This document shows, in pieces, positions 17,314 through 25,269 of a DNA stretch of 64,000 nucleotides. Position numbers and translations under genes: made by a program. The stretch is from assembly GCA_963666705.2 (NCBI GenBank), contig CAXXKO010000004.1:186001-250000 (forward strand). Reading direction: 5' to 3'. The stretch comes from G963666705 sp963666705 (GTDB lineage Bacteria; Pseudomonadota; Alphaproteobacteria; CADEGL01). Below the pieces are notes generated by a model. The model was not told the DNA's origin. It worked only from the letters and a program-made list of their open reading frames with translations, and did not search any database. Numbering within the stretch: the stretch's first letter is position 1; each line of letters starts with the position of its first letter.

Positions 17314-18375
17314 ATGAGCGCGCGAACCCTGGCAATCGCGGGACGACAGATCGGCAATGGGCACCCGCCCTATATCATCGCCGAGCTGTCGGCCAACCAT
17401 AACGGCGACATCGACCGCGCATTCGCCATCATGGATGCGGCCAAGGCGGCTGGCGCCGATGCGATCAAGCTGCAGACCTACAAGGCCGATAGCCTCACCA
17501 TCGATCACGACGGCCCCGGCTTCCGTCTCGAAGGTGGGCTTTGGGATGGGCGGACGCTGTACGATCTGTATCTGGAAGCCGCGATGCCGTGGGAGTGGCA
17601 TGAGCCGCTGTTCGCCAGAGGGCGCTCACTCGGCATCACGGTCTTCAGCTCGCCATTCGACGACGCGGCCGTCGACCTGCTCGAAGGCCTCGGGGCGCCG
17701 GCCTATAAGATCGCCAGTTTTGAGGCCATCGATCTGCCGCTGATCGAGCGGGTCGCGGCCACGGGCAAGCCGGTCATCATTTCCACCGGCATGAGCGATT
17801 CTCACGAGATCGAGGCCGCGGTCGCGGCGGCGCGCCGGGCGGGCTGCACGCAACTCGCCCTCTTGCATTGCGTCAGCGCCTATCCGGCGCCGCCGGAGGA
17901 GAGCAATCTCCTGACCATCCCGGACATGGCCGCGCGGTTCGGTGCCGTGATCGGGCTGTCGGATCACACGCTTGGCGGCGCTGTCGCCGTCGCCGCCGTC
18001 TCCCTCGGCGCCGCCGTCATCGAAAAGCATTTCACCGTCAGCCGCGCCGACGGTGGCCCGGACTCCGAATTCTCGCTCGAGCCCGCGGAGCTCGAAGCTC
18101 TGGTGAGGGACGCACGCATTGCCCACGAGGCACTGGGCCAGGTGCATTACAAAGCCGCGCCGAGTGCTGAGGCGAACCTGGTCCTGCGGCGCTCGCTCTA
18201 CGTCGTCGAGGACATCGCCGCCGGTGCGCCTTTTACGGAGAGAAACGTCCGATCGATCCGGCCCGGCTACGGCTTGGCGCCGCAACATCTGGCCGCGGTG
18301 CTCGGCCGCCGGGCGGGTCTCGACGTGGCGCGCGGCACACCGATGAGCTGGGACCTCATCGCGGACGAGAAATGA
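17314..18375 (+). CDS. pseI: Pseudaminic acid synthase
   Basis: 353 residues from ATG 17314; a longer in-frame start at 17119 lies inside the deacetylase gene and was rejected. The N-terminal TIM barrel has YIIAELSANHNGD, IKLQTYKADSLT, EGGLWDGRTLYDLY and AYKIASFEA, which match PseI rather than NeuB or LegI. The C-terminal ~60 residues are the SAF (antifreeze-like) domain, starting at LRRSLYV. The enzyme condenses the PseG product with phosphoenolpyruvate to make pseudaminic acid. Its ATGA overlap with the next gene couples it to the asparagine-synthetase-like protein. Confidence 0.95.
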   Translation: MSARTLAIAGRQIGNGHPPYIIAELSANHNGDIDRAFAIMDAAKAAGADAIKLQTYKADSLTIDHDGPGFRLEGGLWDGRTLYDLYLEAAMPWEWHEPLFARGRSLGITVFSSPFDDAAVDLLEGLGAPAYKIASFEAIDLPLIERVAATGKPVIISTGMSDSHEIEAAVAAARRAGCTQLALLHCVSAYPAPPEESNLLTIPDMAARFGAVIGLSDHTLGGAVAVAAVSLGAAVIEKHFTVSRADGGPDSEFSLEPAELEALVRDARIAHEALGQVHYKAAPSAEANLVLRRSLYVVEDIAAGAPFTERNVRSIRPGYGLAPQHLAAVLGRRAGLDVARGTPMSWDLIADEK

Positions 18376-20225
18376 GCGGTATCTGCCTCGCTTGCGGCAC
18401 CGACGACGCGGGCGGGCGGGTCCGCGCCATGCTCGCCGACATGGCCCTCAATGGCGCGCGAACGGCGGTGCTCGAATCGCGGCCGGACCTCGCCGCCGCC
18501 AAGAGCTGGGATGGCCGGCTCCCGGCCGAATGCACGCCGGCCGCCGACGCCGACGGGCTGGTCGTGCTGGTCGATGGCGAAATCTACGACGAGGCTGGGA
18601 TCGAGCCGGATGCGGCGGCGGTCATCGCGAGGCTCTACCGAAAGGATGCGCTCGACCGTGTGGCGCATTTGAACGGCTCCTTCGCCGCCGTCATCGTCGA
18701 TCCGGCGCGGAACAAGGTCACGCTGGCCACCGACAGGCTCGGCTCGCGCACCCTCTTCGTCTGGCATCGGGGGCAGCAGCTTGCCGCAGCCACCGGGTTA
18801 GCCAGCCTTCTGGCCGACGACCGGATCCCGCGGCGCTTGAGTGTCCAGGGCCTGGCCGAGCTCCTCACCTTCCAACGCACGGTCCTGGACCACACCCAGT
18901 ATGCCGATGTCCAGGCCATGCCCGCGGCCCAGGTCTGGACCTTCGAGAATGGCGCGCTTCTGGCCCGCCAGACCAGGCGGCTGGCATGGGCTCGGCCGGA
19001 TTTCACGGAAGCCGAAGGCGCGGAACGGCTGGGGTGCGCTCTCCGGCGCGCTGTCGCCAGGCGGACGGCGGACCGCGCGCGCCACGGGCTGCTGCTTTCG
19101 GGCGGGCTGGATTCGCGCGTCGTGCTGGCCGCGGCCAGGGCCGAGGGGCGGCCCATCACCTGCATCACGACGGCGAGCCATGACAACGCGGAGGTCGCGG
19201 TCGCCCGCGCGGTGGCGGCGGCGGCAGAGGCGCCTTTCCGATTTTGCCCCACGCCGCCCAGCTCCCTGGCCGACCGCCTGGACGGGGCCATACGCGACTC
19301 CGACGGGCTGTTCCCCGCGCCGGCCAATCTGTACCGGACGTTGCGGGCCGTCGAATCCGACTGCGACGTGCTGCTCTCGGGCCACGGCCTCGACTACACC
19401 TTCCGCGGCTACTACCTGCCCTGCGTCACGCCGAGACTTGCCGGCTCCGCCACCCGGCTGCCGCGCCTGCGATCCATCGGGCACACGACCGGCCGATCCG
19501 TGGCCGAGGGATTGCGTGTCGGGATCGGCCACGCCGCCCTCGCGCCCATCCTCCGCCCAGACGAGCGGGAGAGCTGGCAGGAGCGCGGTTTCGGCGCTAT
19601 CCAGACGGCGCTCGAAACTGTCGATATCGAGGATCCGTACGACTCCTGGGACGCTTTCATCCTCCACTGTTTGGGGCGTCACTATGCCTATTCGGATTTC
19701 GTGGCCATGGAGAAGCGCATCCGCCACCGGACCCCGACCTTCGATACCGAGGTCTTCGACCTCTACCTCGCCATGCCTCCCGCCTGGCGGGCCAAGGGGC
19801 GCATGGCACACGCGGCCATGAACGCGCTGGGGCCGGACCTGATGATGCTTCCCGACGCCAATACCGGCTACCCCGCGCGTTACGGGTTCTGGCGGCAAAT
19901 GGCTCTTGTCTTCGTCCGCGCGGCGGCGCGCAAGGCAGGTCTAGCCGGACGGCCGGAGATGCCCGAGCCCGTCATGACGCCGGGCTCCTGGGCGGACCTC
20001 GGCGAATTGCTGAGAAACGACAGCGTGTTCCTGGGGCGGCTCCGGGGACTCACCCGGAATTCGGCGCTCATGGATACAGGATTGTTCGACCGGGGGGGAT
20101 TGGGCGGGCTGGTGGACGATCACGTCGGGCGGCGGGCGAACCATAAGAAGCTCTTGTACCAGCTCTTGAGCGTGACGAGCTGGCTCGAACAGTTCGGCTA
20201 CTCGGAAGTGGTCCATGGCGAGTGA
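18372..20225 (+). CDS. Asparagine synthetase-like amidotransferase lacking the glutaminase Cys
   Basis: 617 residues with the AsnB layout: an N-terminal Ntn-glutaminase-like domain (~1-200, with LNGSFAAVIVD and ATDRLGSRTLF) and a C-terminal ATP-pyrophosphatase domain with LLLSGGLDSRVV near residue 242. The protein starts MSGICLA, whereas active glutaminases start MCGI, so the catalytic Cys2 is replaced by Ser. It therefore probably uses free ammonia or another amine, or makes an amide or lactam, as beta-lactam synthetase relatives do. Coupled to pseI by ATGA, it may amidate or amidinate the sugar; this is inference. A second AsnB with intact Cys lies at 29.97 kb. Confidence 0.85.
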   Translation: MSGICLACGTDDAGGRVRAMLADMALNGARTAVLESRPDLAAAKSWDGRLPAECTPAADADGLVVLVDGEIYDEAGIEPDAAAVIARLYRKDALDRVAHLNGSFAAVIVDPARNKVTLATDRLGSRTLFVWHRGQQLAAATGLASLLADDRIPRRLSVQGLAELLTFQRTVLDHTQYADVQAMPAAQVWTFENGALLARQTRRLAWARPDFTEAEGAERLGCALRRAVARRTADRARHGLLLSGGLDSRVVLAAARAEGRPITCITTASHDNAEVAVARAVAAAAEAPFRFCPTPPSSLADRLDGAIRDSDGLFPAPANLYRTLRAVESDCDVLLSGHGLDYTFRGYYLPCVTPRLAGSATRLPRLRSIGHTTGRSVAEGLRVGIGHAALAPILRPDERESWQERGFGAIQTALETVDIEDPYDSWDAFILHCLGRHYAYSDFVAMEKRIRHRTPTFDTEVFDLYLAMPPAWRAKGRMAHAAMNALGPDLMMLPDANTGYPARYGFWRQMALVFVRAAARKAGLAGRPEMPEPVMTPGSWADLGELLRNDSVFLGRLRGLTRNSALMDTGLFDRGGLGGLVDDHVGRRANHKKLLYQLLSVTSWLEQFGYSEVVHGE

Positions 20226-20949
20226 CTTTACACGGGCCGGCTATGGTGCGCTGCTCGATGCCTTTGCCACACGCGGCTACGCCGGCAGGGGCTTCGCGGA
20301 GGCGCAACCCGGGGGGCGCCACCTGGTCCTGCGCCATGACCTCGACATGTCCATCGAGGCCGCGCTGCCGATCGCGGCGCTGGAACACTCACGCGGGTTG
20401 CGCGCGGCCTATTTCGTTCTGGTCCGTACCGAGATGTATAACCCATTCTCGTTGGCCGGCCGGCGCGCGCTGGACCGGCTCGCCGAATTGGGCCATGAGG
20501 TGGGCCTCCATTTCGACGCCGCCCTGTACGAGGGGGCGGCGGTGACGTTGGATGAAGCGGTCGCGACCGAATGCGCGGTCCTCGAATCGATCCTGGGGAG
20601 CCCCGTGGCGTGGGTGAGCTTTCACCGGCCGGCCAGCGGCCTCTGGGCCAGCGACATCCGGCCCGCGGGCAGGCGCCACACCTACGAGCGGCGCTTTGTG
20701 GAAGACATGGGGTATTGCTCCGATTCGCGCGGCGGCTGGCACCACGGCCATCCGCTCGACCACGCGGCCGTCTCGGCCGGCCGGGCGCTGCAATTGCTGA
20801 CCCACCCCATCTGGTGGCCCGACACGCCCCGGCCCCCGGAATCATCGCTCGACGATTTCCTCGCCGGGCGGCTCTCTATCTTGGATCGCGAACTGACGGC
20901 AAACTGCGCGGTCCATCGGCCCGGACGTAACCGGTTGACCCATCAATGA
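20215..20949 (+). CDS. NodB-like polysaccharide deacetylase-fold protein
   Basis: 244 residues overlapping the previous gene by 11 bp. The conserved carbohydrate esterase 4 landmarks are present in degenerate form: LRHDLDMS (motif 1, metal-binding Asp), VGLHFDA (motif 2, with a single His instead of HxxxH) and VSFHRP (a motif 3-like SxHR). This shape is typical of the short deacetylase-like proteins of LPS and flagellar glycan loci. It may remove an acyl group from a sugar or glycan; because the second metal motif is weak, activity is uncertain. It overlaps the next gene by ATGA. Confidence 0.72.
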   Translation: MASDFTRAGYGALLDAFATRGYAGRGFAEAQPGGRHLVLRHDLDMSIEAALPIAALEHSRGLRAAYFVLVRTEMYNPFSLAGRRALDRLAELGHEVGLHFDAALYEGAAVTLDEAVATECAVLESILGSPVAWVSFHRPASGLWASDIRPAGRRHTYERRFVEDMGYCSDSRGGWHHGHPLDHAAVSAGRALQLLTHPIWWPDTPRPPESSLDDFLAGRLSILDRELTANCAVHRPGRNRLTHQ

Positions 20950-21962
20950 CCGCGGCCGTCCGCTTGGCCGTTATCGGCACCGGTCGCTGGGGCCGAAATC
21001 TGGTGCGCAATTTCGGCGCCCTCGGCGCCCTGGTCGCCATCGCCGAATCGGACGATGCCCGGCGCGCCGAAGTCGCCGGCCTCTATCCAGATATCCGTGC
21101 CTATGCCGATACCGGGCGGGCCCTGGCAAACGACGAAATAGACGCCGTGGCAATCGCTTCGCCGGCGACGACCCACGGCATGCTGGTCGATGCGGCGCTC
21201 GACGCCGGCAAGCACGTCTTCGTCGAGAAGCCGCTCTGCCTCGACATCACCGAGGGCCAGGCACTGTCGCGGAAGGCGGAGGCAACAGGCCGGGTCCTGA
21301 TGGTCGGTCATCTGTTGCTCTACCACCCGGCCTTCCAGGCCCTCAAGGCGACGATCGCCGAGGGCGCGATCGGCGATATCAGGTACGTCTATTCGAACCG
21401 CTTGAGCCTGGGCCAGATCCGGCAGGCGGAGAACGCCCTATGGTCCTTCGCCCCGCACGACATTTCCATGATCCTGAGCCTCGTCGGCGAGATGCCGACC
21501 CGGGTCATGGCCAGCGGCGGTATCTACCTTTCGCCGGAGGTGGCGGACACCACTCTCTCGCATCTCACATTCAACGCCGGCGTGCAGGCGCATATCTTCG
21601 TTTCCTGGCTGCACCCGTACAAGGACCACCGTATGGTCGTGGTCGGCTCGTGCGGCATGATGGTGTTCGACGACATGAGAGAGGATCCGGCCAAGCTCCT
21701 CCATTACCCGCACGGGGTCGTCTGGCGCGACGGCCTGCCCAACATCGACAAGGCCGAGGCCCGCCCAGTGCCCTACGGTAAGGAAGAGCCCCTGGCGCGG
21801 GAATGTGCCCACTTTCTCGACTGCGTGGCGAACGGCACCCGGCCCATCTCCGACGCAGCCGAGGGGTTGCGGGTGCTTGGTGTGCTCGATGCCTGCCAAC
21901 GCTCGCTCACGACCGGAGGGCCGACGAACCTCGACACCAATCGTGCGGAAGCAGCGCGGTGA
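20946..21962 (+). CDS. Gfo/Idh/MocA oxidoreductase, WbpB-like
   Basis: 338 residues. The N-terminal Rossmann fold has LAVIGTGRWGRNLVRNFG, and the family signature EKPLCLD is near residue 96. With the acetyltransferase and DegT aminotransferase that follow by overlap or short spacing, the order equals wbpB-wbpD-wbpE of the Pseudomonas UDP-2,3-diacetamido-2,3-dideoxyglucuronate pathway. There WbpB oxidises the C3 hydroxyl of UDP-GlcNAcA to a ketone for transamination. The dehydrogenase WbpA that supplies UDP-GlcNAcA is not in the window. WbpB function is inferred from synteny plus family. Confidence 0.87.
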   Translation: MTAAVRLAVIGTGRWGRNLVRNFGALGALVAIAESDDARRAEVAGLYPDIRAYADTGRALANDEIDAVAIASPATTHGMLVDAALDAGKHVFVEKPLCLDITEGQALSRKAEATGRVLMVGHLLLYHPAFQALKATIAEGAIGDIRYVYSNRLSLGQIRQAENALWSFAPHDISMILSLVGEMPTRVMASGGIYLSPEVADTTLSHLTFNAGVQAHIFVSWLHPYKDHRMVVVGSCGMMVFDDMREDPAKLLHYPHGVVWRDGLPNIDKAEARPVPYGKEEPLARECAHFLDCVANGTRPISDAAEGLRVLGVLDACQRSLTTGGPTNLDTNRAEAAR

Positions 21963-22522
21963 GCGGAGCCTTCATCCACCCGACGGCGGTGATCGACGAG
22001 GGGGCCGCTATTGGCGATGACACCAAGGTCTGGCACTTCTGCCACATCCTCGGCAACACCCGGATCGGGACCGGCTGCACCTTGGGTCAGAACGTTATGG
22101 TGGGCCCGAACGTCGCCGTCGGCAATGGCGTGAGCATCCAGAACAACGTCTCGATATTTGACGGCGTGACTATCGAGGACGACGTCTTCTGCGGACCAAG
22201 CTGCGTGTTCACGAATATTCGGACACCGCGTGCCTTCGTGAGCAAGCGGGACGAGTACGCGCCCACTCTCGTGCGCCAAGGTGCGAGCATCGGCGCCAAC
22301 GCGACCATCGTCTGCGGCGTGACCGTCGGGCGCTACGCCCTGGTCGGCGCCGGCGCGGTGGTGACGCGCGACGTGGCCGACTACGCGCTCGTCTTGGGTA
22401 ATCCGGCGCGGCCAGTGGGCTGGGTTGGGCGTGCCGGCGAGCGCTTGGGACCCGACCTCATTTGCCCGCGAACCGGAGAGCATTACCGTGAAAGTGAAAG
22501 CGGCCTCACCCTCAAGGGCTGA
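21959..22522 (+). CDS. Left-handed beta-helix acetyltransferase, WbpD-like
   Basis: 187 residues from GTG 21959, whose GTGA overlaps the preceding stop. Hexapeptide repeats run through most of the chain (AVIDEGAAIGDDTKVW, GVSIQNNVSIFDGVTI, VTVGRYALVGAGAVV), giving a left-handed beta-helix. NVMVGPNVAVGNGVSIQNNV and the Cys-rich FCGPSCVFTN strongly recall WbpD/WlbB, which acetylate the 3-amino group of UDP-2,3-diamino sugar acids using acetyl-CoA. The flanking WbpB- and WbpE-like genes support this. The C-terminal tail (RTGEHYRES) also fits the WbpD group. Confidence 0.9.
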   Translation: MSGAFIHPTAVIDEGAAIGDDTKVWHFCHILGNTRIGTGCTLGQNVMVGPNVAVGNGVSIQNNVSIFDGVTIEDDVFCGPSCVFTNIRTPRAFVSKRDEYAPTLVRQGASIGANATIVCGVTVGRYALVGAGAVVTRDVADYALVLGNPARPVGWVGRAGERLGPDLICPRTGEHYRESESGLTLKG

Positions 22523-22526
22523 GGCG

Positions 22527-23651
22527 ATGCCGGCGATCGAGTTCGCCGGCCTCAAGGCCCAGTACCAGCACCTCAAGCCCGAGATCGACGCCCGCATCGC
22601 CGCCGTGCTCGATCACGGCCGCTTCATCCAGGGGCCCGAGGTGGCGGAGCTCGAAGCTGCGCTGGCCGCCTTCGCCGGCGCGGCGCACGCCGTGGCCGTC
22701 TCGAGCGGCACCGACGCGTTGGTGATGGCGCTGATGGCCGAGGGGGTCGGCCGCGGCGACGCCGTGTTCGTACCGGCCTTCACCTTCACGGCGACGGCCG
22801 AGGTGGCGCTGCTGCTGGGCGCCACGCCGGTCTTCGTCGATGTCGACGCGCGCACCTTCAACATCGACCCCCAGGACCTGGAGCGCCGGCTGGCGGACGT
22901 CGTGGCGGAGGGGCGCCTGCGGCCCCGGGCGGTGATCGCCGTCGATCTGTTCGGCCTGCCGGCGGACTACGCGACGCTGACTGACCTGTGTTCGCGTCAC
23001 GAGCTGTTCCTGCTGGCCGACGCGGCGCAGAGCTTCGGCGCCACGCTTGGCGGGCGGAGGGCCGGGACCCTGGCGCCGGTGACCGCGACCAGCTTCTTCC
23101 CCGCCAAGCCGCTCGGCGCCTATGGCGACGGCGGCGCGCTCCTGACCGACGACGGGGATCGGGCCAAGCGTTTTCGCTCCATCCGCGCACACGGCAAGGG
23201 GGACGCCAAGTACGACATCGTGCGCCTGGGCCTCAACGCCCGGCTCGACACCATCCAGGCGGCAATCCTGTTGGCCAAGCTGACGGTGTTTCCCGACGAG
23301 CTGACGGCGCGCGAGGCATTGGCGCGGCGCTACGATGCGCGGCTAGCGGATATTTTATCGATTCCTGAGCGGCCGTCCGGTGCCGAGAGCACCTGGGCGC
23401 AGTACACGATCCGCATCGACGACCGCGATCGCGTTGCCGCGGCCCTCGCGGAGCGCGGCATTCCCACGGCGGTCTATTACCCCAGGCCGCTGCACCTGCA
23501 ACCGGCCTACCAATGCTTTGGCGCCGGGCCGGGCTCGCTTCCGGTCGCGGAGGATCTCTGCAACCGGGTGCTCAGTCTGCCGATGAATCCTTATCTCGAC
23601 GATATCAGCGCCGCGAAAATCTGCGCTGCAATCACGACCGCATCGTCATGA
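22527..23651 (+). CDS. DegT/DnrJ/EryC1 aminotransferase, WbpE-like
   Basis: 374 residues from ATG 22527, 4 bp after the acetyltransferase. The PLP lysine is in TSFFPAKPLGAYGDGGAL, preceded by DAAQSFGA; the beginning IEFAGLKAQYQHLKPEID and the end VLSLPMNPYLD follow WbpE closely. WbpE transfers an amino group to the 3-keto sugar made by WbpB. I favour this over PseC because of the sequence resemblance and the intact WbpB/D/E gene order. It could still serve the Pse pathway if the fused class III aminotransferase at 12.1 kb does not. A convergent formyltransferase gene ends 24 bp downstream. Confidence 0.9.
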   Translation: MPAIEFAGLKAQYQHLKPEIDARIAAVLDHGRFIQGPEVAELEAALAAFAGAAHAVAVSSGTDALVMALMAEGVGRGDAVFVPAFTFTATAEVALLLGATPVFVDVDARTFNIDPQDLERRLADVVAEGRLRPRAVIAVDLFGLPADYATLTDLCSRHELFLLADAAQSFGATLGGRRAGTLAPVTATSFFPAKPLGAYGDGGALLTDDGDRAKRFRSIRAHGKGDAKYDIVRLGLNARLDTIQAAILLAKLTVFPDELTAREALARRYDARLADILSIPERPSGAESTWAQYTIRIDDRDRVAAALAERGIPTAVYYPRPLHLQPAYQCFGAGPGSLPVAEDLCNRVLSLPMNPYLDDISAAKICAAITTASS

Positions 23652-23675
23652 CGAGCGCAGGCGGCCCTGTTCGAA

Positions 23676-24347
23676 TCACTGGCGATTTCGCTTATCGATG
23701 CGGAAGCGGTAACCGTGGATCACGGTGGTTAGATTCTCGTAGTCTCCACCGTCGAAAGCAAAATAGCGCCGCTCGAATTCCTCACGGCTAATGCTCGGGT
23801 CGATCTGGCACATTTCCAGAAATTCCTTGCGCGTACGCATACGCCCGCTCCACTCGACACCAGCATCCGGCAGGATTTCTCGTCGAATGATCTTGGGCAT
23901 CAGCAGATGGGACAACTTGAACATCGCCTCCACGGCCGCAGCGCGGAGCTTGTTTGGAGACGTTCCCGGCGCAACATCGAACCACTCGACACCGACGATC
24001 CGGCCGGAATCCACCGGCGCGATCAGCTCGTGCGCAGTGGCGCCATATCGCTTAGCACGGTCGTAGACCGCGAAATGGTGGGGATCGCGCCCAGGATATT
24101 CCGGTGACGCGGCATGAAAATTGTAAGCCGGGCCATTGATACGCGCCAAGATCGCTTTGGGGATGATGACTCCGGTGCTGAAACACACCAGCATGGTGTC
24201 CGGCGTGACCTTCGCCTCGAGCGCATCAACCACACCGTCGCGACCAGTAAGTACCGTGAGGTCGGTCGCCGGAGTGTTGGACAGCACGAAGCGGGCCAGC
24301 CGATCCGCGACTGTCCCATTGCTCACAATGATTATTGGGTCGCCCAT
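23676..24347 (-). CDS. Formyltransferase-family protein, likely sugar N-formyltransferase
   Basis: 223 residues from ATG 24347 (a GTG sits one codon upstream). It has the formyltransferase core of the methionyl-tRNA and GAR transformylase family: the AYNFHAASPEYPGRDP segment holds the catalytic Asn and His, and GATAHELIAPVDSGRIV holds the catalytic Asp. The short length and lack of a tRNA-binding C-terminal domain match sugar N-formyltransferases such as VioF, QdtF or WlaRD, which use N10-formyl-tetrahydrofolate. It is the only minus-strand gene in the glycan locus. GC content from here to ~25.3 kb is visibly lower than around it. It likely formylates an amino sugar. Confidence 0.82.
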   Translation of the reverse strand: MGDPIIIVSNGTVADRLARFVLSNTPATDLTVLTGRDGVVDALEAKVTPDTMLVCFSTGVIIPKAILARINGPAYNFHAASPEYPGRDPHHFAVYDRAKRYGATAHELIAPVDSGRIVGVEWFDVAPGTSPNKLRAAAVEAMFKLSHLLMPKIIRREILPDAGVEWSGRMRTRKEFLEMCQIDPSISREEFERRYFAFDGGDYENLTTVIHGYRFRIDKRNRQ

Positions 24348-24531
24348 CACCGACGGATTCTGCCTCTATGGCGATGTACGTCAAGATCGAGCGCCGATTT
24401 GGAGCGTTTGAGCGCGATGGGCCGTGGGAGCAGTTTGATCTTATTTCCTCTCAGCAAGCCAATCGGATGAGCGATTCCACGCCGCCTCGATCGCTCAATC
24501 GGTTCACCTCCGGGGCTGGATTCGACGCTGT
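24348..24531. promoter_or_regulatory. Divergent intergenic region, likely promoters
   Basis: A 184-bp spacer between the minus-strand formyltransferase and the plus-strand WbqC-like gene. It is lower in GC than the surrounding genes and holds no convincing ORF. As the only divergent junction in the locus it must hold start signals for both directions. I see no clear consensus -10/-35 pair or palindrome. Confidence 0.4.
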
Positions 24532-25269
24532 ATGATCGTTACCGCACATCAACCCAACTACCTCCCGTGGATCGGCTTGTTCCACAAGATCTGCCTGGCC
24601 GACCAATACGTTATCTACGATGAAGTGGAGCTGGCGCACTATGGATATTCGAACCGGGCCAATATCGCCGGTAAGGACGGAGCGAAGACTTTGTCTATTC
24701 CCGTCCACAGGGAATCCCACGACAGACCGCGTATACAAGACATCCGAATCGACAATTCAAACCAGCGGTGGCGCCGGAAACATTGGGATTCTATTCGCTA
24801 CTGTTATGGCAAGGCCCCATACTTCCAGACCTACGCCGACCAGTTCGAGACGGTCTATGAACGCTCTTGGGACCACCTCGTCGACCTGAACATAAAACTG
24901 CTGGAAGTCGTGTTCGACTGCCTGGCAATTCAAAAGCCGATCCACCGGGCTTCGTCCCTGCAATTGAGTGGCCGGAAGTCCGACCGGGTCATCGATCTCT
25001 GTCGGAAACTCGGCTCGACGGCTTTCATCTTCGGCAGCGGGGGTCGAAAGTACGCCGACTTAGAGGCATTTCGATGCGCCGGCATCGAGCCTTTGTTTCA
25101 ACAATACCGCCACCCGGAGTACATGCGGGCCGCTGGAGGGAGCGTCAAACTCCTTTCTGTCATAGACCTGTTGTTCAATGTGGGGCCTGGGTCGTTGGAC
25201 GTCATCATGCGCGGGCAGGACACAATAGAAGAGGTCCGCCGTGCATCCTTTTTGTCTGATGTCCGCTGA
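24532..25269 (+). CDS. WbqC-like family protein
   Basis: 245 residues with the family-defining start TAHQPNYLPWIGLFHKI and a conserved KTLSIPVHRES segment. WbqC-like proteins (PF08889) are found almost only in LPS and capsule gene clusters; their biochemical function is not established as far as I know, though a role in acylated or N-linked amino-sugar formation has been proposed. The gene starts a new rightward unit after the divergent spacer, and its end overlaps the start of the following glycosyltransferase by 29 bp. Confidence 0.88.
   Translation: MIVTAHQPNYLPWIGLFHKICLADQYVIYDEVELAHYGYSNRANIAGKDGAKTLSIPVHRESHDRPRIQDIRIDNSNQRWRRKHWDSIRYCYGKAPYFQTYADQFETVYERSWDHLVDLNIKLLEVVFDCLAIQKPIHRASSLQLSGRKSDRVIDLCRKLGSTAFIFGSGGRKYADLEAFRCAGIEPLFQQYRHPEYMRAAGGSVKLLSVIDLLFNVGPGSLDVIMRGQDTIEEVRRASFLSDVR

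Noticed and set aside
22527..23651. Calling the DegT aminotransferase PseC
   Set aside because: Its motifs and neighbours match WbpE within an intact WbpB/D/E order, so PseC is the weaker reading, though not excluded.
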